From contig JAULUH010000551.1 in NCBI GenBank assembly GCA_032111745.1, positions 1 to 16,149 on the forward strand: 16,149 bases of DNA, written 5' to 3'. The translations under genes and the position numbers were made by a program. The notes under the pieces are model-generated. The model was not told where the DNA came from. It searched no databases and saw only the letters and a program-made list of their open reading frames with translations. This document shows positions 8,135 through 16,149 of this stretch, piece by piece; position 1 is the stretch's first letter; each line of letters begins with the position of its first letter. The DNA is from JAULUH01 sp032111745 (GTDB lineage Bacteria > Chloroflexota > Anaerolineae > JAAEKA01).

Positions 8135-9070
8135 TCACAGGTTCCATGTCAGGCGTTCCATGAGGGTGCGGTAGAAGTAGCTGGGCGAGCGCAGGCGCAC
8201 GAAATCGGCCGAGTCAGGACTGGCGGTAATCTGCACCAGATCGGCGCCCTGGAGCTCGACCTCAAACTGACCGTCCACGGTCAGAATCACCTGGTGATCC
8301 GCTACGGTCTTGAGGGACACCGTCGAGCCCTCGGAGAGCACGATGGCCCGCTCCAAGCTCAAATGGGCCGCGATGGGGATCAGCAGGATATTGCGGAGCT
8401 CGGGGGGCAGGATAGGCCCGCCCGCGGCCAGGGCATAGCCTGTAGAGCCGGTAGCGGTGGCGACGATAACGCCATCGGCGGCATAGGTGGTGAGGAAATC
8501 GCCGTCGATGGCCGTGGTCACCCGCACGATGCGGGCCAGGCTGCCGCGGCTGACCACCACCTCATTGAGGGCCTGGTAGCGCAGCACCTCTCCCTGATCG
8601 ACCACGGCCAGCCCATCGCGCAGCACGCGCACGGCGAGCATCATGCGACGCTCCAGCCAGTAGTGGCCGTCCAGGATCCCGGCCAGGGGCTCCTGCCAAT
8701 GCTCCGGCTCCACTACCTCGGCCAGGAAGCCCAGGCGGCCCATCTTGACGCCGAGGATGGGCACGCCGAAGTGGGCGCCGACGCGCGCGGCGCGCAGGAT
8801 GGTGCCATCGCCGCCGAGGGTAACCAGCAGGTCCAGGCCGGGCTCTGCCTCCAGCCGGGCGTGGACGGCATCCTCGTTCCAGGCCGAGCCGAGCCAGGCA
8901 ATGCAGCCCCGCTGCTGGAGCCAGGCCGCCATCTCCTCGGCCAGGGTCACTGATTCCGGCTTGCGGGGGTGGTGGAGAATCCCGACGCAGCGGATGGGTT
9001 CGGTGGCAGGGCGCCGCGAGGCCCCAGCCCGGGCTTCTTCAAACTCCGTGTTTACCGCCATCATCGTCAT
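8135..9070 (-). CDS. nadK: NAD kinase
   Basis: Phosphorylates NAD+ to NADP+ using ATP or polyphosphate in the cytoplasm, and is the only de novo source of NADP. The 311 residues carry the family motifs: GGDGT (86-90), GVKMGRLGFLAE (107-118), LNE (168-170, N169 and E170 at the nicotinamide-ribose site) and DGVIVATATGSTGYALAAGGPI (199-220). The C-terminal beta-sandwich is intact. About 25 residues precede the first strand (IRCVGILHHP), so starts at 9064 or 9061 (MTMM) are equally possible; no clear ribosome binding site separates them. The gene starts 74 bases after the hisS stop on the same strand and is probably cotranscribed with it. Proximity of nadK to recN is common in several bacterial phyla. 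Confidence 0.96.
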   Translation of the reverse strand: MTMMAVNTEFEEARAGASRRPATEPIRCVGILHHPRKPESVTLAEEMAAWLQQRGCIAWLGSAWNEDAVHARLEAEPGLDLLVTLGGDGTILRAARVGAHFGVPILGVKMGRLGFLAEVVEPEHWQEPLAGILDGHYWLERRMMLAVRVLRDGLAVVDQGEVLRYQALNEVVVSRGSLARIVRVTTAIDGDFLTTYAADGVIVATATGSTGYALAAGGPILPPELRNILLIPIAAHLSLERAIVLSEGSTVSLKTVADHQVILTVDGQFEVELQGADLVQITASPDSADFVRLRSPSYFYRTLMERLTWNL

Positions 9071-9144
9071 GTCTGATCGGTACCCGGTTCAAATGGTCCC
9101 CAACGGAATGCCTGAGGCCGGCGAAGGGCGCGGCTGCGCGCCAA

Positions 9145-10422
9145 CTATGCCAGACGCACCTGCAGCCAGGCGGCCAGGCCAGCCCGGGCTACCGGCTGCT
9201 GGGTGCCGTCGGCCAGGTCACGCACGGTGACGAAATCGCCGGCCAGCTCGCCCTCGCCCAGGATGGCGACGAAGCGCACGCCAGCCCGGTCGGCGGCCTT
9301 GAGCTGGCTCTTCAGGCTGCGCTCGCCGAAGGGCAGCAGGGCGCCAATGCCGAGGCGGCGCAGGTCGCGCACCAGGATCACGGCGGCTTCCTTGGCCTGC
9401 CTGGCAACCTCGCCCTGGCCCACGTAGGAGACCTGGACTGCGGGCATAGCCACCGGAGGCGGCACCACGCCCTGGGCCTTCAGGGTAAGGATCAGGCGCT
9501 CGACGCCACTGCCGAAGCCGATGCCGGGCGTCGGTGGCCCACCCAGGAGCTCAACCAGCCCATCGTACCGGCCCCCGCCGCAGACTGCGGCCTGGGCGCC
9601 GATGCCCTCGGCCCACACTTCGAACACGGTCTTGGTATAGTAGTCGAAGCCCCGCACCAGCCGGTGGTTGACACTGTGGGCCAGCCCGGAGGTCTGCAGG
9701 TAGGCCAGCAGGGTGTCGAAGTGCTCCCGGCACTCGGCACAGAGGTAGTCCACGCTGCGCGGGGCGGCCTTCAGCAGCGGCTGGGTGGCGGCCTCCTTGG
9801 AGTCCAGCAGGCGCAGGGGGTTCACCTGCAGGCGGCGGCGGTCGATCTCGTTGAGCCGGCCCTCGTAGGCGGCGAAGTACTCGACCAGGGCCTTGGTGTG
9901 GGCCGGGCGGCACTGGGGGCAGCCGATGGAGTTGACCTGGAACGCCAGCCCCTGAAAGCCGATGTTCTCGTACAGCTGCCAGGCGATGGACATGACCTCG
10001 AAGTCCACGGCCGGGTCCAGTTCGCCGATGACCTCCACGTTCCACTGGGTGTGCTGGCGGTAGCGGCCGGCCTGGGGCCGCTCCTGGCGAAAGATGGGGC
10101 CGACGGTGTACAGCTTGACCGGTTGCGGCAGCACGCGCATGCCGTGTTGCAGGTAGGCGCGCATGATGGCAGCGGTGAACTCGGGGCGCAGGGTGAGACT
10201 GTTGCCGCCCTTGTCCTCGAAAGTATACATCTCCTTCTCGACCATCATGGACGCGCCCTCGCCGACGCCACGCTCGAAGAGCTCGGTGACCTCGAAGATG
10301 GGGGTCTCGAGGCGCTGAAAGCCGTAGAGGCTGGCCAGCAGCTCCACCTGCTGGCGTAGGTAGCGCCAATAGGGCCAGTCCTCAGGGAGGATATCGTTGG
10401 TGCCGCGCGGAGCCTGGTACAC
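9145..10422 (-). CDS. hisS: Histidyl-tRNA synthetase
   Basis: Class II aminoacyl-tRNA synthetase, 425 residues, charging tRNA-His in the cytoplasm. Motif 1 region is near 36-56; motif 2 is GPIFRQERPQAGRYRQ (108-123); histidine motifs are LVRGFDYYT (255-263) and GGGRYDGL (282-289); motif 3 is GIGFGSGVERL (300-310). The C-terminal anticodon-binding domain covers about 325-425. Two CxxC pairs (C168/C171, C228/C231) in the insertion domain suggest a bound zinc, as in some bacterial HisRS. After motif 2 the usual FHQxG is HTQWN, keeping the Gln. The start codon is GTG (10420-10422 complement), supported by GAGG at 10428-10431 with a 5-base spacer. It heads the hisS-nadK unit and has its own promoter 36 bases upstream. 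The predicted leader is under 35 bases, too short for a T-box. Confidence 0.97.
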   Translation of the reverse strand: MYQAPRGTNDILPEDWPYWRYLRQQVELLASLYGFQRLETPIFEVTELFERGVGEGASMMVEKEMYTFEDKGGNSLTLRPEFTAAIMRAYLQHGMRVLPQPVKLYTVGPIFRQERPQAGRYRQHTQWNVEVIGELDPAVDFEVMSIAWQLYENIGFQGLAFQVNSIGCPQCRPAHTKALVEYFAAYEGRLNEIDRRRLQVNPLRLLDSKEAATQPLLKAAPRSVDYLCAECREHFDTLLAYLQTSGLAHSVNHRLVRGFDYYTKTVFEVWAEGIGAQAAVCGGGRYDGLVELLGGPPTPGIGFGSGVERLILTLKAQGVVPPPVAMPAVQVSYVGQGEVARQAKEAAVILVRDLRRLGIGALLPFGERSLKSQLKAADRAGVRFVAILGEGELAGDFVTVRDLADGTQQPVARAGLAAWLQVRLA

Positions 10423-10457
10423 TGGAACCTCGTGCCGGGAATCAGGATCGACTCGAG

Positions 10458-10486
10458 ATTATAGCTCAAAGCGCGGCCGGTGTCAT
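10458..10486 (-). promoter_or_regulatory. Sigma70-type promoter of hisS
   Basis: On the minus strand, ATGACA (10481-10486) is followed after exactly 17 bases by TATAAT (10458-10463). The -10 is a perfect consensus and the -35 matches at five of six positions. The predicted transcription start near 10451 leaves a leader of about 29 bases before the GTG of hisS, including its GAGG site. Confidence 0.8.
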
Positions 10487-10509
10487 ATTTCGGGCGCAGG
10501 GGATAGACG

Positions 10510-10546
10510 CCAGGAGCCGCATTCCGAACCGGAATGCGGCTCCTGG
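10510..10546. terminator. Perfect 17-bp hairpin downstream of the repeat-protein gene
   Basis: 10510-10526 (CCAGGAGCCGCATTCCG) and 10530-10546 are perfect reverse complements around a 3-base AAC loop. It starts 18 bases past the stop of the repeat-protein gene (minus strand, 10565) and just upstream of the hisS promoter, so it is well placed to insulate the two. There is no T-run after it on the minus strand, so either termination needs a factor or the element is an interspersed palindrome. Confidence 0.55.
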
Positions 10547-10564
10547 GGCTGAGGGCCTGGAGCG

Positions 10565-11128
10565 TTAGCGGGCTGCTACCGTGGTATAGCTCTGGGCCAG
10601 GGCGTTGTAGCGGGCAGCAGCGGCGTCGAGGCTGCGCTGGCTGGTAGTGACGTCGAGAGCGGCGTAGTGATCAGCCAGGGCGGTGTAGCGAGCGGCAGTG
10701 GCACTGCGGCTGCGCTGGCTGACCAGGAAGCCGTCGCCATACTGTCGCACCTTGCCGACCTCGGGATTGGCGGCCATGAAGGCGGCCTCGGCCCGGACCT
10801 GCGCAGCCCGGGTAGCCGTATGGCGGCGGGCGGTGTTGAGCTCAGGGTTAGCGGCTGCCTTGGCGGCCTCGGCCCGGACCTGCGCAGCCTGGGTAGCCGT
10901 ATGGCGGCGGGCGGTGTTGAGCTCAGGGTTAGCGGCTGCCTTGGCGGCCTCGGCCCGGACCTGTGCGGCCTGGGTAGCCGTATGGCGGCGGGCGGTGTTG
11001 AGCTCAGGGTTAGCGGCCAGAGAGGCAGCCTCGCTGGCGGTGGTTGGGTCCCCCGGGCTGGCCAGGGCAGGCACGACCGCAACCAGCAGTACGACGACAA
11101 CGGTAAGAGCAAGAACCAGGGTTTTCAC
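10565..11128 (-). CDS. Secreted Ala-rich protein with 27-residue tandem repeats
   Basis: A 187-residue protein of unrecognised family. Residues 1-24 form a signal peptide (MKT, a long Leu/Val core, cleavage after PALA). The mature part has near-identical 27-residue repeats at 40-66, 67-93 and 94-120 (NPELNTARRHTATQAAQVRA, then EAAKAAA), with a diverged NPEVGKVRQYG after them. Two further related segments of about 25 residues follow (137-162 and 163-187, each SQR...AARY.AL...Y). Predicted structure is mostly helical; the charge pattern (RRH, RAE) would suit helical bundles. The start is GTG at 11128: AGGAG (complement of 11136-11140) lies 7 bases upstream, and the signal peptide begins there. 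The frame stays open to 11185, but that form would bury the signal. Ends before a perfect hairpin. Envelope or periplasmic location is inferred; function is unknown. Confidence 0.8.
   Translation of the reverse strand: MKTLVLALTVVVVLLVAVVPALASPGDPTTASEAASLAANPELNTARRHTATQAAQVRAEAAKAAANPELNTARRHTATQAAQVRAEAAKAAANPELNTARRHTATRAAQVRAEAAFMAANPEVGKVRQYGDGFLVSQRSRSATAARYTALADHYAALDVTTSQRSLDAAAARYNALAQSYTTVAAR
10781..11017 (-). repeat. 81-bp direct tandem repeats inside the secreted-protein gene
   Basis: The same sequence recurs with exact 81-base spacing: GGTAGCCGTATGGCGGCGGG starts at 10811, 10892 and 10973. Similarity extends back to 10781 and stops near 11017, giving about 2.9 units. The units differ by only a few bases, including synonymous changes, so the expansion looks recent. 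The period is 27 codons and keeps the frame, so copy number can change without breaking the gene. Confidence 0.92.
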
Positions 11129-11153
11129 AGTACATCTCCTCTCGAGAATAGGG

Positions 11154-11174
11154 CCGGCGGCAAGGCACCGCCGG
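11154..11174 (-). terminator. Short GC-rich hairpin between two minus-strand genes
   Basis: CCGGCGG (11154-11160) and CCGCCGG (11168-11174) can pair around a 7-base loop. It lies 57 bases past the stop of the 87-residue gene and 26 bases before the GTG of the repeat-protein gene. It may be a weak terminator or leader structure; there is no T-run. Confidence 0.3.
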
Positions 11175-11230
11175 TAGGTGGCCATCGTGTCGGCCTGCTG
11201 AGGGCAGGTGATGGCGGATCGATAGGCGTT

Positions 11231-11494
11231 CTAGGACTGCCCGGACCTGGCTGTGACGGCCTCGGGGGATGGGACGGAGTGTGGCAATGACGGTGCTCCC
11301 AGGCCTTCCAGGCGGTGACCGGAGGCTACCAGCAGACGGCCTAACTCGCATAGCACGTGGCACACGGCCTTGTGCAGGGGACCCCGGCGGTCGAGGCCCG
11401 CTTCCCGGGCCAGACGATCGACCGCGGCCTCGTCGAGATAGGTTTGGCGGCGGTAATCGGATTCAATTTCCAGCAAGTAAGGGTGTTTGGACAT
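11231..11494 (-). CDS. Small hypothetical protein, 87 residues
   Basis: I do not recognise the family. The start at 11494 is well supported: GGAGG (complement of 11502-11506) lies 7 bases before ATG. The product has an acidic, aromatic N-terminus (MSKHPYLLEIESDYRRQTYL), a helical middle (DEAAVDRLAREAGLDRRG, then LHKAVCHVLCELGRLLVASG) with two Cys four residues apart (CHVLC), and a disordered Pro/Ser tail. It is cytosolic by lack of a signal or membrane segment. It precedes the secreted repeat protein on the same strand, with a 102-base gap that includes a small hairpin. Translation signals make it a probable real gene; function is unknown. Confidence 0.65.
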   Translation of the reverse strand: MSKHPYLLEIESDYRRQTYLDEAAVDRLAREAGLDRRGPLHKAVCHVLCELGRLLVASGHRLEGLGAPSLPHSVPSPEAVTARSGQS

Positions 11495-11608
11495 CTCGTC
11501 GCCTCCGAGTGGTTGGTGATGTTTCTCGATACAGGTCTCTCGAATCAAATGAACTCAACCTGGGGCGAAATTGCGGCAGATCAGGGGGAAATCGCGGCGA
11601 AATGCGGG

Positions 11609-11905
11609 GTCTGGACCACGATTGCGCGAAGGGGACGAAGGTGCGGAGCGCAGAGTCTGGATCACGGACGCGCGAAGGTCAGGCGAATGCACGAAGCACG
11701 GAGCACGAAGTAGCGAAGCTCGAAGCGCGAAGAGGCGGTAGCAGACCGACCCAGCGACAGGAATAGATGCTGCGCGATGGGCAAGTACGCACCGGGGGTA
11801 GTCGTGTCATTCTGGAAGGACGGAGGGCTACCTCCACGAGGGTGTGGGGTGAGATTGCTTCGCCGCAGCCCTTCCAGGGTGCTGCGCGAACGGCTCGCCA
11901 TGACG
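11609..11905. repeat. Degenerate intergenic repeat patch
   Basis: The 547 bases between the 87-residue gene and fur hold no convincing gene. Visible structure: imperfect 24-base direct repeats at 11609-11632 and 11655-11678 (GTCTGGA.CACG then GCGCGAAGG), five CGAAG words between 11692 and 11732, and an element from GAGATTGCTTCG (11851) to GGCTCGCCATGACG (11892-11905). This last element resembles the GAGATTGCTTCG...CTCGCAATGACG palindromic elements seen in many bacterial genomes, which is a recollection. It looks like decayed repeat insertions. Confidence 0.5.
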
Positions 11906-11949
11906 GGGTGATGAGGGTGGCTCGCAAGGACGGCGCGCGGAACTTATGC

Positions 11950-11978
11950 TTGACAGGCGGTGGGGCTGCTGGTATAAT
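11950..11978 (+). promoter_or_regulatory. Consensus sigma70 promoter of the fur-ATPase operon
   Basis: TTGACA (11950-11955), a 17-base spacer, and TATAAT (11973-11978) are both perfect consensus hexamers, with an extended -10 TG at 11970-11971. Predicted start is near 11985, giving a leader of about 57 bases. A promoter this strong upstream of a repressor gene implies that it is normally held down. Confidence 0.9.
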
Positions 11979-11999
11979 TTAGAACAGTTATCAATAAAT

Positions 12000-12027
12000 A
12001 ATCGTTTTGATATGATAACGATTCTCA
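12000..12027 (+). promoter_or_regulatory. Fur/PerR-type operator in the fur leader
   Basis: AATCGTT (12000-12006) and AACGATT (12017-12023) form a 24-bp palindrome with 10 of 12 pairs matching. Overlapping it, TGATAACGATTCTCA (12013-12027) fits the 7-1-7 Fur core TGATAATnATTATCA with two mismatches. A GTTATCA at 11987-11993 mirrors TGATAAC at 12013-12019. The site lies at about +15 to +42 from the predicted start and is strikingly AT-rich against its surroundings. Autoregulation by the adjacent Fur-family protein is the natural inference. Confidence 0.75.
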
Positions 12028-12041
12028 ACAAGAGGAGAGCA

Positions 12042-12471
12042 ATGGAGAGAGCTGACCAGATGAAGAGTGCGTTGCGGACGGCGGGGTATCGGATGACGCC
12101 GCAGCGGCTGGCGATTTGCGATATCCTGGCGGCGAGCGAGGAGCACCCGACACCGTACGTAGTGTACGAGGAGGTACGGCAGGCCTTTCCGACGGTGAGC
12201 CTGGCGACGGTGTACAACACCCTGGCGGCGCTGCGCGACCTGGGGGAGATTGTGGAGATCGGCCTGGGGCGCACGAAGACCCACTACGAGCCGAACCTGG
12301 CGCCCCATGCGAACCTGATCTGCCTGCAGTGCGGGCGGATTGTGGATTTTGACAACCTGCCGATGGAGCAGTGGAGCGGGCAGATTGGGGAGGCGTCGGG
12401 CTTCGCGGTGAAGAACACCCGCATCGACGTGTTTGGCATTTGCCAGCGGTGCCAGGAGGGCCAGGAAGGCC

Positions 12472-12479
<8 letters not shown>
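12042..12479 (+). CDS. fur: Fur-family metal-dependent transcriptional repressor
   Basis: A 145-residue winged-helix repressor; the N-terminal domain (about 1-80) has the family signatures MTPQR (18-22) and TVSLATVYNTL (51-61), and the C-terminal domain holds metal sites. Structural zinc ligands are C94/C97 and C134/C137. Aligned without gaps from VYN to CxxC with B. subtilis PerR (recalled sequence), H35 matches H37, E83 matches D85, H89 matches H91, N91 matches H93 and D102 matches D104. Glu at the D85 position is Fur-like and argues against peroxide sensing; Asn for His removes a usual ligand. The ATG at 12042 follows AGAGGAG (12031-12037); the ATG at 12060 is a weaker alternative. It overlaps the ATPase by 8 bases, so the two are translationally coupled. 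The Fur, PerR or Zur subtype is unresolved, and the symbol is given at family level. Confidence 0.93.
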
Positions 12480-14940
<2,461 letters not shown>

Positions 14941-14974
14941 GGGGTCTTGGCCGACCGGCTAAAGCCTCGACTCC
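14941..14974 (+). repeat. Third copy of the GCCGACCGGCTAAAGCC intergenic repeat
   Basis: 14950-14974 is identical over 25 bases to 5057-5081, and the preceding GGGGTCTTGG matches the bases before the copy at 5103. It begins immediately after the stop of the P1B-4 ATPase. Both P-type ATPase genes in the window are therefore followed by this repeat. Confidence 0.8.
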
Positions 14975-14995
14975 TTCCTCCAGAGAGGGGTTGGT

Positions 14996-15538
14996 TCATC
15001 CGGAGAGGGATTGGCTGCCGCAGGCGTGGCGGACGCCGCAGGCCTGGCAGCGGGCGGGGTCGGCGTGGCTGCGTTTCACGTCAGGGGCACTCAGGTGGCG
15101 GCGCATGGCGTCGAGAAGGGCCAGGAGGGCGTCACGCAGAGCAGGGGTGTAGTCGATGCGGATGGTGGCATCCCGGTAGTGGATGAGGCCGTAGGGGGGT
15201 GGCTGGCCGGTGGACTCTTCGACCAGCAGGCAATAGGCGGCGAGCTGCATGATGTGGGAGTCGTAGGCCTCGGCGCCGGGGGGTGCGGCGGTGTTTTTGA
15301 CCTCGACGGGGACCAGCCCATGGGGAGTCTCCACCAGGTAGTCGGGCTTGCCGGTGAGGCGATGCCGGCGGGAGAAATAGGGCTGGGCGACGGCAGACCA
15401 GTGCGCGGTGTCGGCGTAGACCAGGCGGCCTTTGGGCAGGCCGCTGCGCTGCTCCGCGCGCCGGGCGCGGGAGGCCAGCCACCAGGCCAGGAGGAGGAGG
15501 GCCAGGCTAAGGGCGAGCAGGAGGATTGCAGTGGGCAT
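14996..15538 (-). CDS. Membrane-anchored Cas4/RecB-like PD-(D/E)XK nuclease
   Basis: A 180-residue protein. Residues 3-21 form one hydrophobic helix followed by ASRARR, a likely N-terminal membrane anchor with the rest in the cytosol. The nuclease core shows GKPDYLVE (D66), VPVEVK (E79, K81) and QLAAYCLL (Q98, Y102), the D...ExK...QxxxY pattern of RecB/Cas4 exonucleases. The C-terminus has CQACGVRHAC (C164, C167, C173), the three-Cys spacing of the Cas4 Fe-S cluster. The fourth, N-terminal Cys of Cas4 is absent; C103 is the only other Cys. The ATG at 15538 starts at the hydrophobic helix; the frame stays open to 15658 but that stretch is tandem repeat DNA, so I excluded it. No clear ribosome binding site is seen. 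There is no CRISPR array or other cas gene here, so a role in adaptation is unlikely; DNA repair or an unknown role is possible. Confidence 0.82.
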   Translation of the reverse strand: MPTAILLLALSLALLLLAWWLASRARRAEQRSGLPKGRLVYADTAHWSAVAQPYFSRRHRLTGKPDYLVETPHGLVPVEVKNTAAPPGAEAYDSHIMQLAAYCLLVEESTGQPPPYGLIHYRDATIRIDYTPALRDALLALLDAMRRHLSAPDVKRSHADPARCQACGVRHACGSQSLSG

Positions 15539-15548
15539 GGGGAAAACC

Positions 15549-15754
15549 GGAGGCAAACCGCAGAGACGCAAAGAGCGCAGAGGAGACACTGGACCAGAGG
15601 AGTCCAGAGCGGAACCGGAGGGGAACCGCAGAGACGCAAAGAGCGCAGAGTGGGACACTGGACCAGAGGAGTCCAGAGCGGAACCGGAGGGGAACCCCGG
15701 AGAACGTGAAGAGCGCCGAGTGGGAGTTGGACCGGAGGAGGCCGGAGGGGAACC
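15549..15754. repeat. Tandem repeat, three units of 68-69 bp
   Basis: Units at 15549-15616, 15617-15685 and 15686-15754. Units 1 and 2 are almost identical, each beginning GGAGG, then AACCGCAGAGACGCAAAGAG; unit 3 is diverged. The AACCGCAGAGACGCAAAGAG word resembles intergenic repeats I recall from Chloroflexota and other phyla. The array fills most of the gap between the nuclease and L,D-transpeptidase genes, which otherwise holds nothing recognisable. There are no unique spacers, so it is not a CRISPR array. Confidence 0.9.
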
Positions 15755-15781
15755 GGGCAGGAGCGCGGGCGGACACGGGCG

Positions 15782-16149
15782 TTAGCCGGCGCGGCTGCTG
15801 CCACCGTCCCAGGGGAGCACGACGATGGGGACGCCGGAGGGGCCCCAGGAGGTGAACCAGGTGGCGTCGGCGGGGTCGAGGCGGATACAGCCGCGGGAGG
15901 CGGGGAAGAGGCCCAGGTCGCCGAGGCCCTGGTATGCCTTGGTGGCGTTGGGGCCGATGGTGTAGGGCAGGCTGTGGATGAGGATGGAGCCACCGGCCCG
16001 GAAGAGGTACCAGGCGTTGTCAGCGGAGACGCCGTTGGCGGAGAAGGTGCCCCAGTAGTCGCCGATGCGGCCGCTCCAGGCCGGGGTGTACCAGCCGCGG
16101 TCCGGGTCGCCGGTGCTGATGGGGATGGTGCGCAGCACGTGGCCGTCCT
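15782..16149 (-). CDS. L,D-transpeptidase (YkuD) domain protein, 5' truncated by the window
   Basis: The catalytic domain of an L,D-transpeptidase, which makes 3-3 crosslinks in peptidoglycan or attaches proteins to it, outside the membrane. Visible motifs: DGHVLRTIPISTG and YTPAW at the start of the domain, the catalytic His in SILIHSLPY, and SRGCIRLDPADATWF, whose Cys is the nucleophile. The C-terminus ends soon after PIVVLPWDGG, so the domain is C-terminal and complete or nearly so. The frame is open to the window edge; the GTG at 16138 falls inside the domain and is not the start. A signal peptide or other N-terminal domains would lie beyond the window. Confidence 0.92.
   Translation of the reverse strand, partial: DGHVLRTIPISTGDPDRGWYTPAWSGRIGDYWGTFSANGVSADNAWYLFRAGGSILIHSLPYTIGPNATKAYQGLGDLGLFPASRGCIRLDPADATWFTSWGPSGVPIVVLPWDGGSSRAG

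Noticed and set aside
10423..10457. T-box riboswitch upstream of hisS
   Set aside because: The predicted leader is only about 29 bases, far too short, with no T-box sequence.
10781..11017. 81-bp repeats considered as a non-coding array
   Set aside because: The period is a multiple of three, the frame is kept and the repeats lie inside a gene with a signal peptide and ribosome binding site.
15539..15658. Longer N-terminus of the Cas4-like nuclease
   Set aside because: The extra codons are translated tandem repeat DNA ahead of a clear hydrophobic start at 15538.
15549..15754. Tandem repeat considered as a CRISPR array
   Set aside because: Whole 69-bp units repeat with no unique spacers, there are only three units, and no cas operon is nearby; the Cas4-like gene alone is not enough.

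Overview
The window is 16 kb of GC-rich bacterial DNA with housekeeping genes embedded in lineage-specific and repeat-rich sequence. Gene content and style suggest a member of the Chloroflexota (an Anaerolineae- or Caldilinea-like lineage): mosaic PKD/PA14/SH3 surface proteins, TPR plus B-box membrane proteins, a nadK-recN neighbourhood and abundant intergenic palindromes. This placement is an inference from style, because no rRNA or other decisive marker is present.

Layout, left to right. (1) 1-4991, plus strand: the possible tail of an upstream gene, a single-pass membrane protein with an extracellular SH3b, PA14, two PKD and META domains, and a P2A-type Ca2+-like ATPase. (2) 4992-5146: a repeat and hairpin zone between convergent genes. 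(3) 5147-10422, minus strand: transcribed as hisS, nadK, a TPR/B-box/multi-TM protein, then recN. hisS has a clear sigma70-type promoter. A long perfect palindrome with a 17-C loop separates nadK from the TPR gene. (4) 10565-11494, minus strand: a small secreted protein made of near-identical 27-residue repeats, and an 87-residue orphan. (5) 11495-12041: about 550 bp of intergenic DNA with degenerate repeats, ending in a consensus promoter and a Fur-type operator. (6) 12042-14940, plus strand: a two-gene operon in which a Fur-family regulator overlaps a P1B-4-type heavy-metal ATPase (SPC and HEGST motifs). The pump carries an unusual N-terminal extension with three 17-residue repeats. (7) 14996-16149, minus strand: a membrane-anchored Cas4/RecB-like nuclease, a 3 x 69 bp tandem repeat, and a truncated L,D-transpeptidase.

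The most coherent unit is the fur-ATPase pair. A strong promoter is followed at once by a Fur-like operator and the regulator gene, which is translationally coupled to a pump of the class known to export Fe2+ or Co2+ (PfeT/CtpD group). This reads as an autoregulated transition-metal efflux operon. Two features are atypical: the regulator has Asn at a position that is normally a metal-binding His, and the pump has the repeat-bearing N-terminus. The hisS-nadK-TPR-recN block is housekeeping (tRNA charging, NADP supply, recombination repair). Both P-type ATPase genes are followed by copies of the same 25-bp intergenic repeat.
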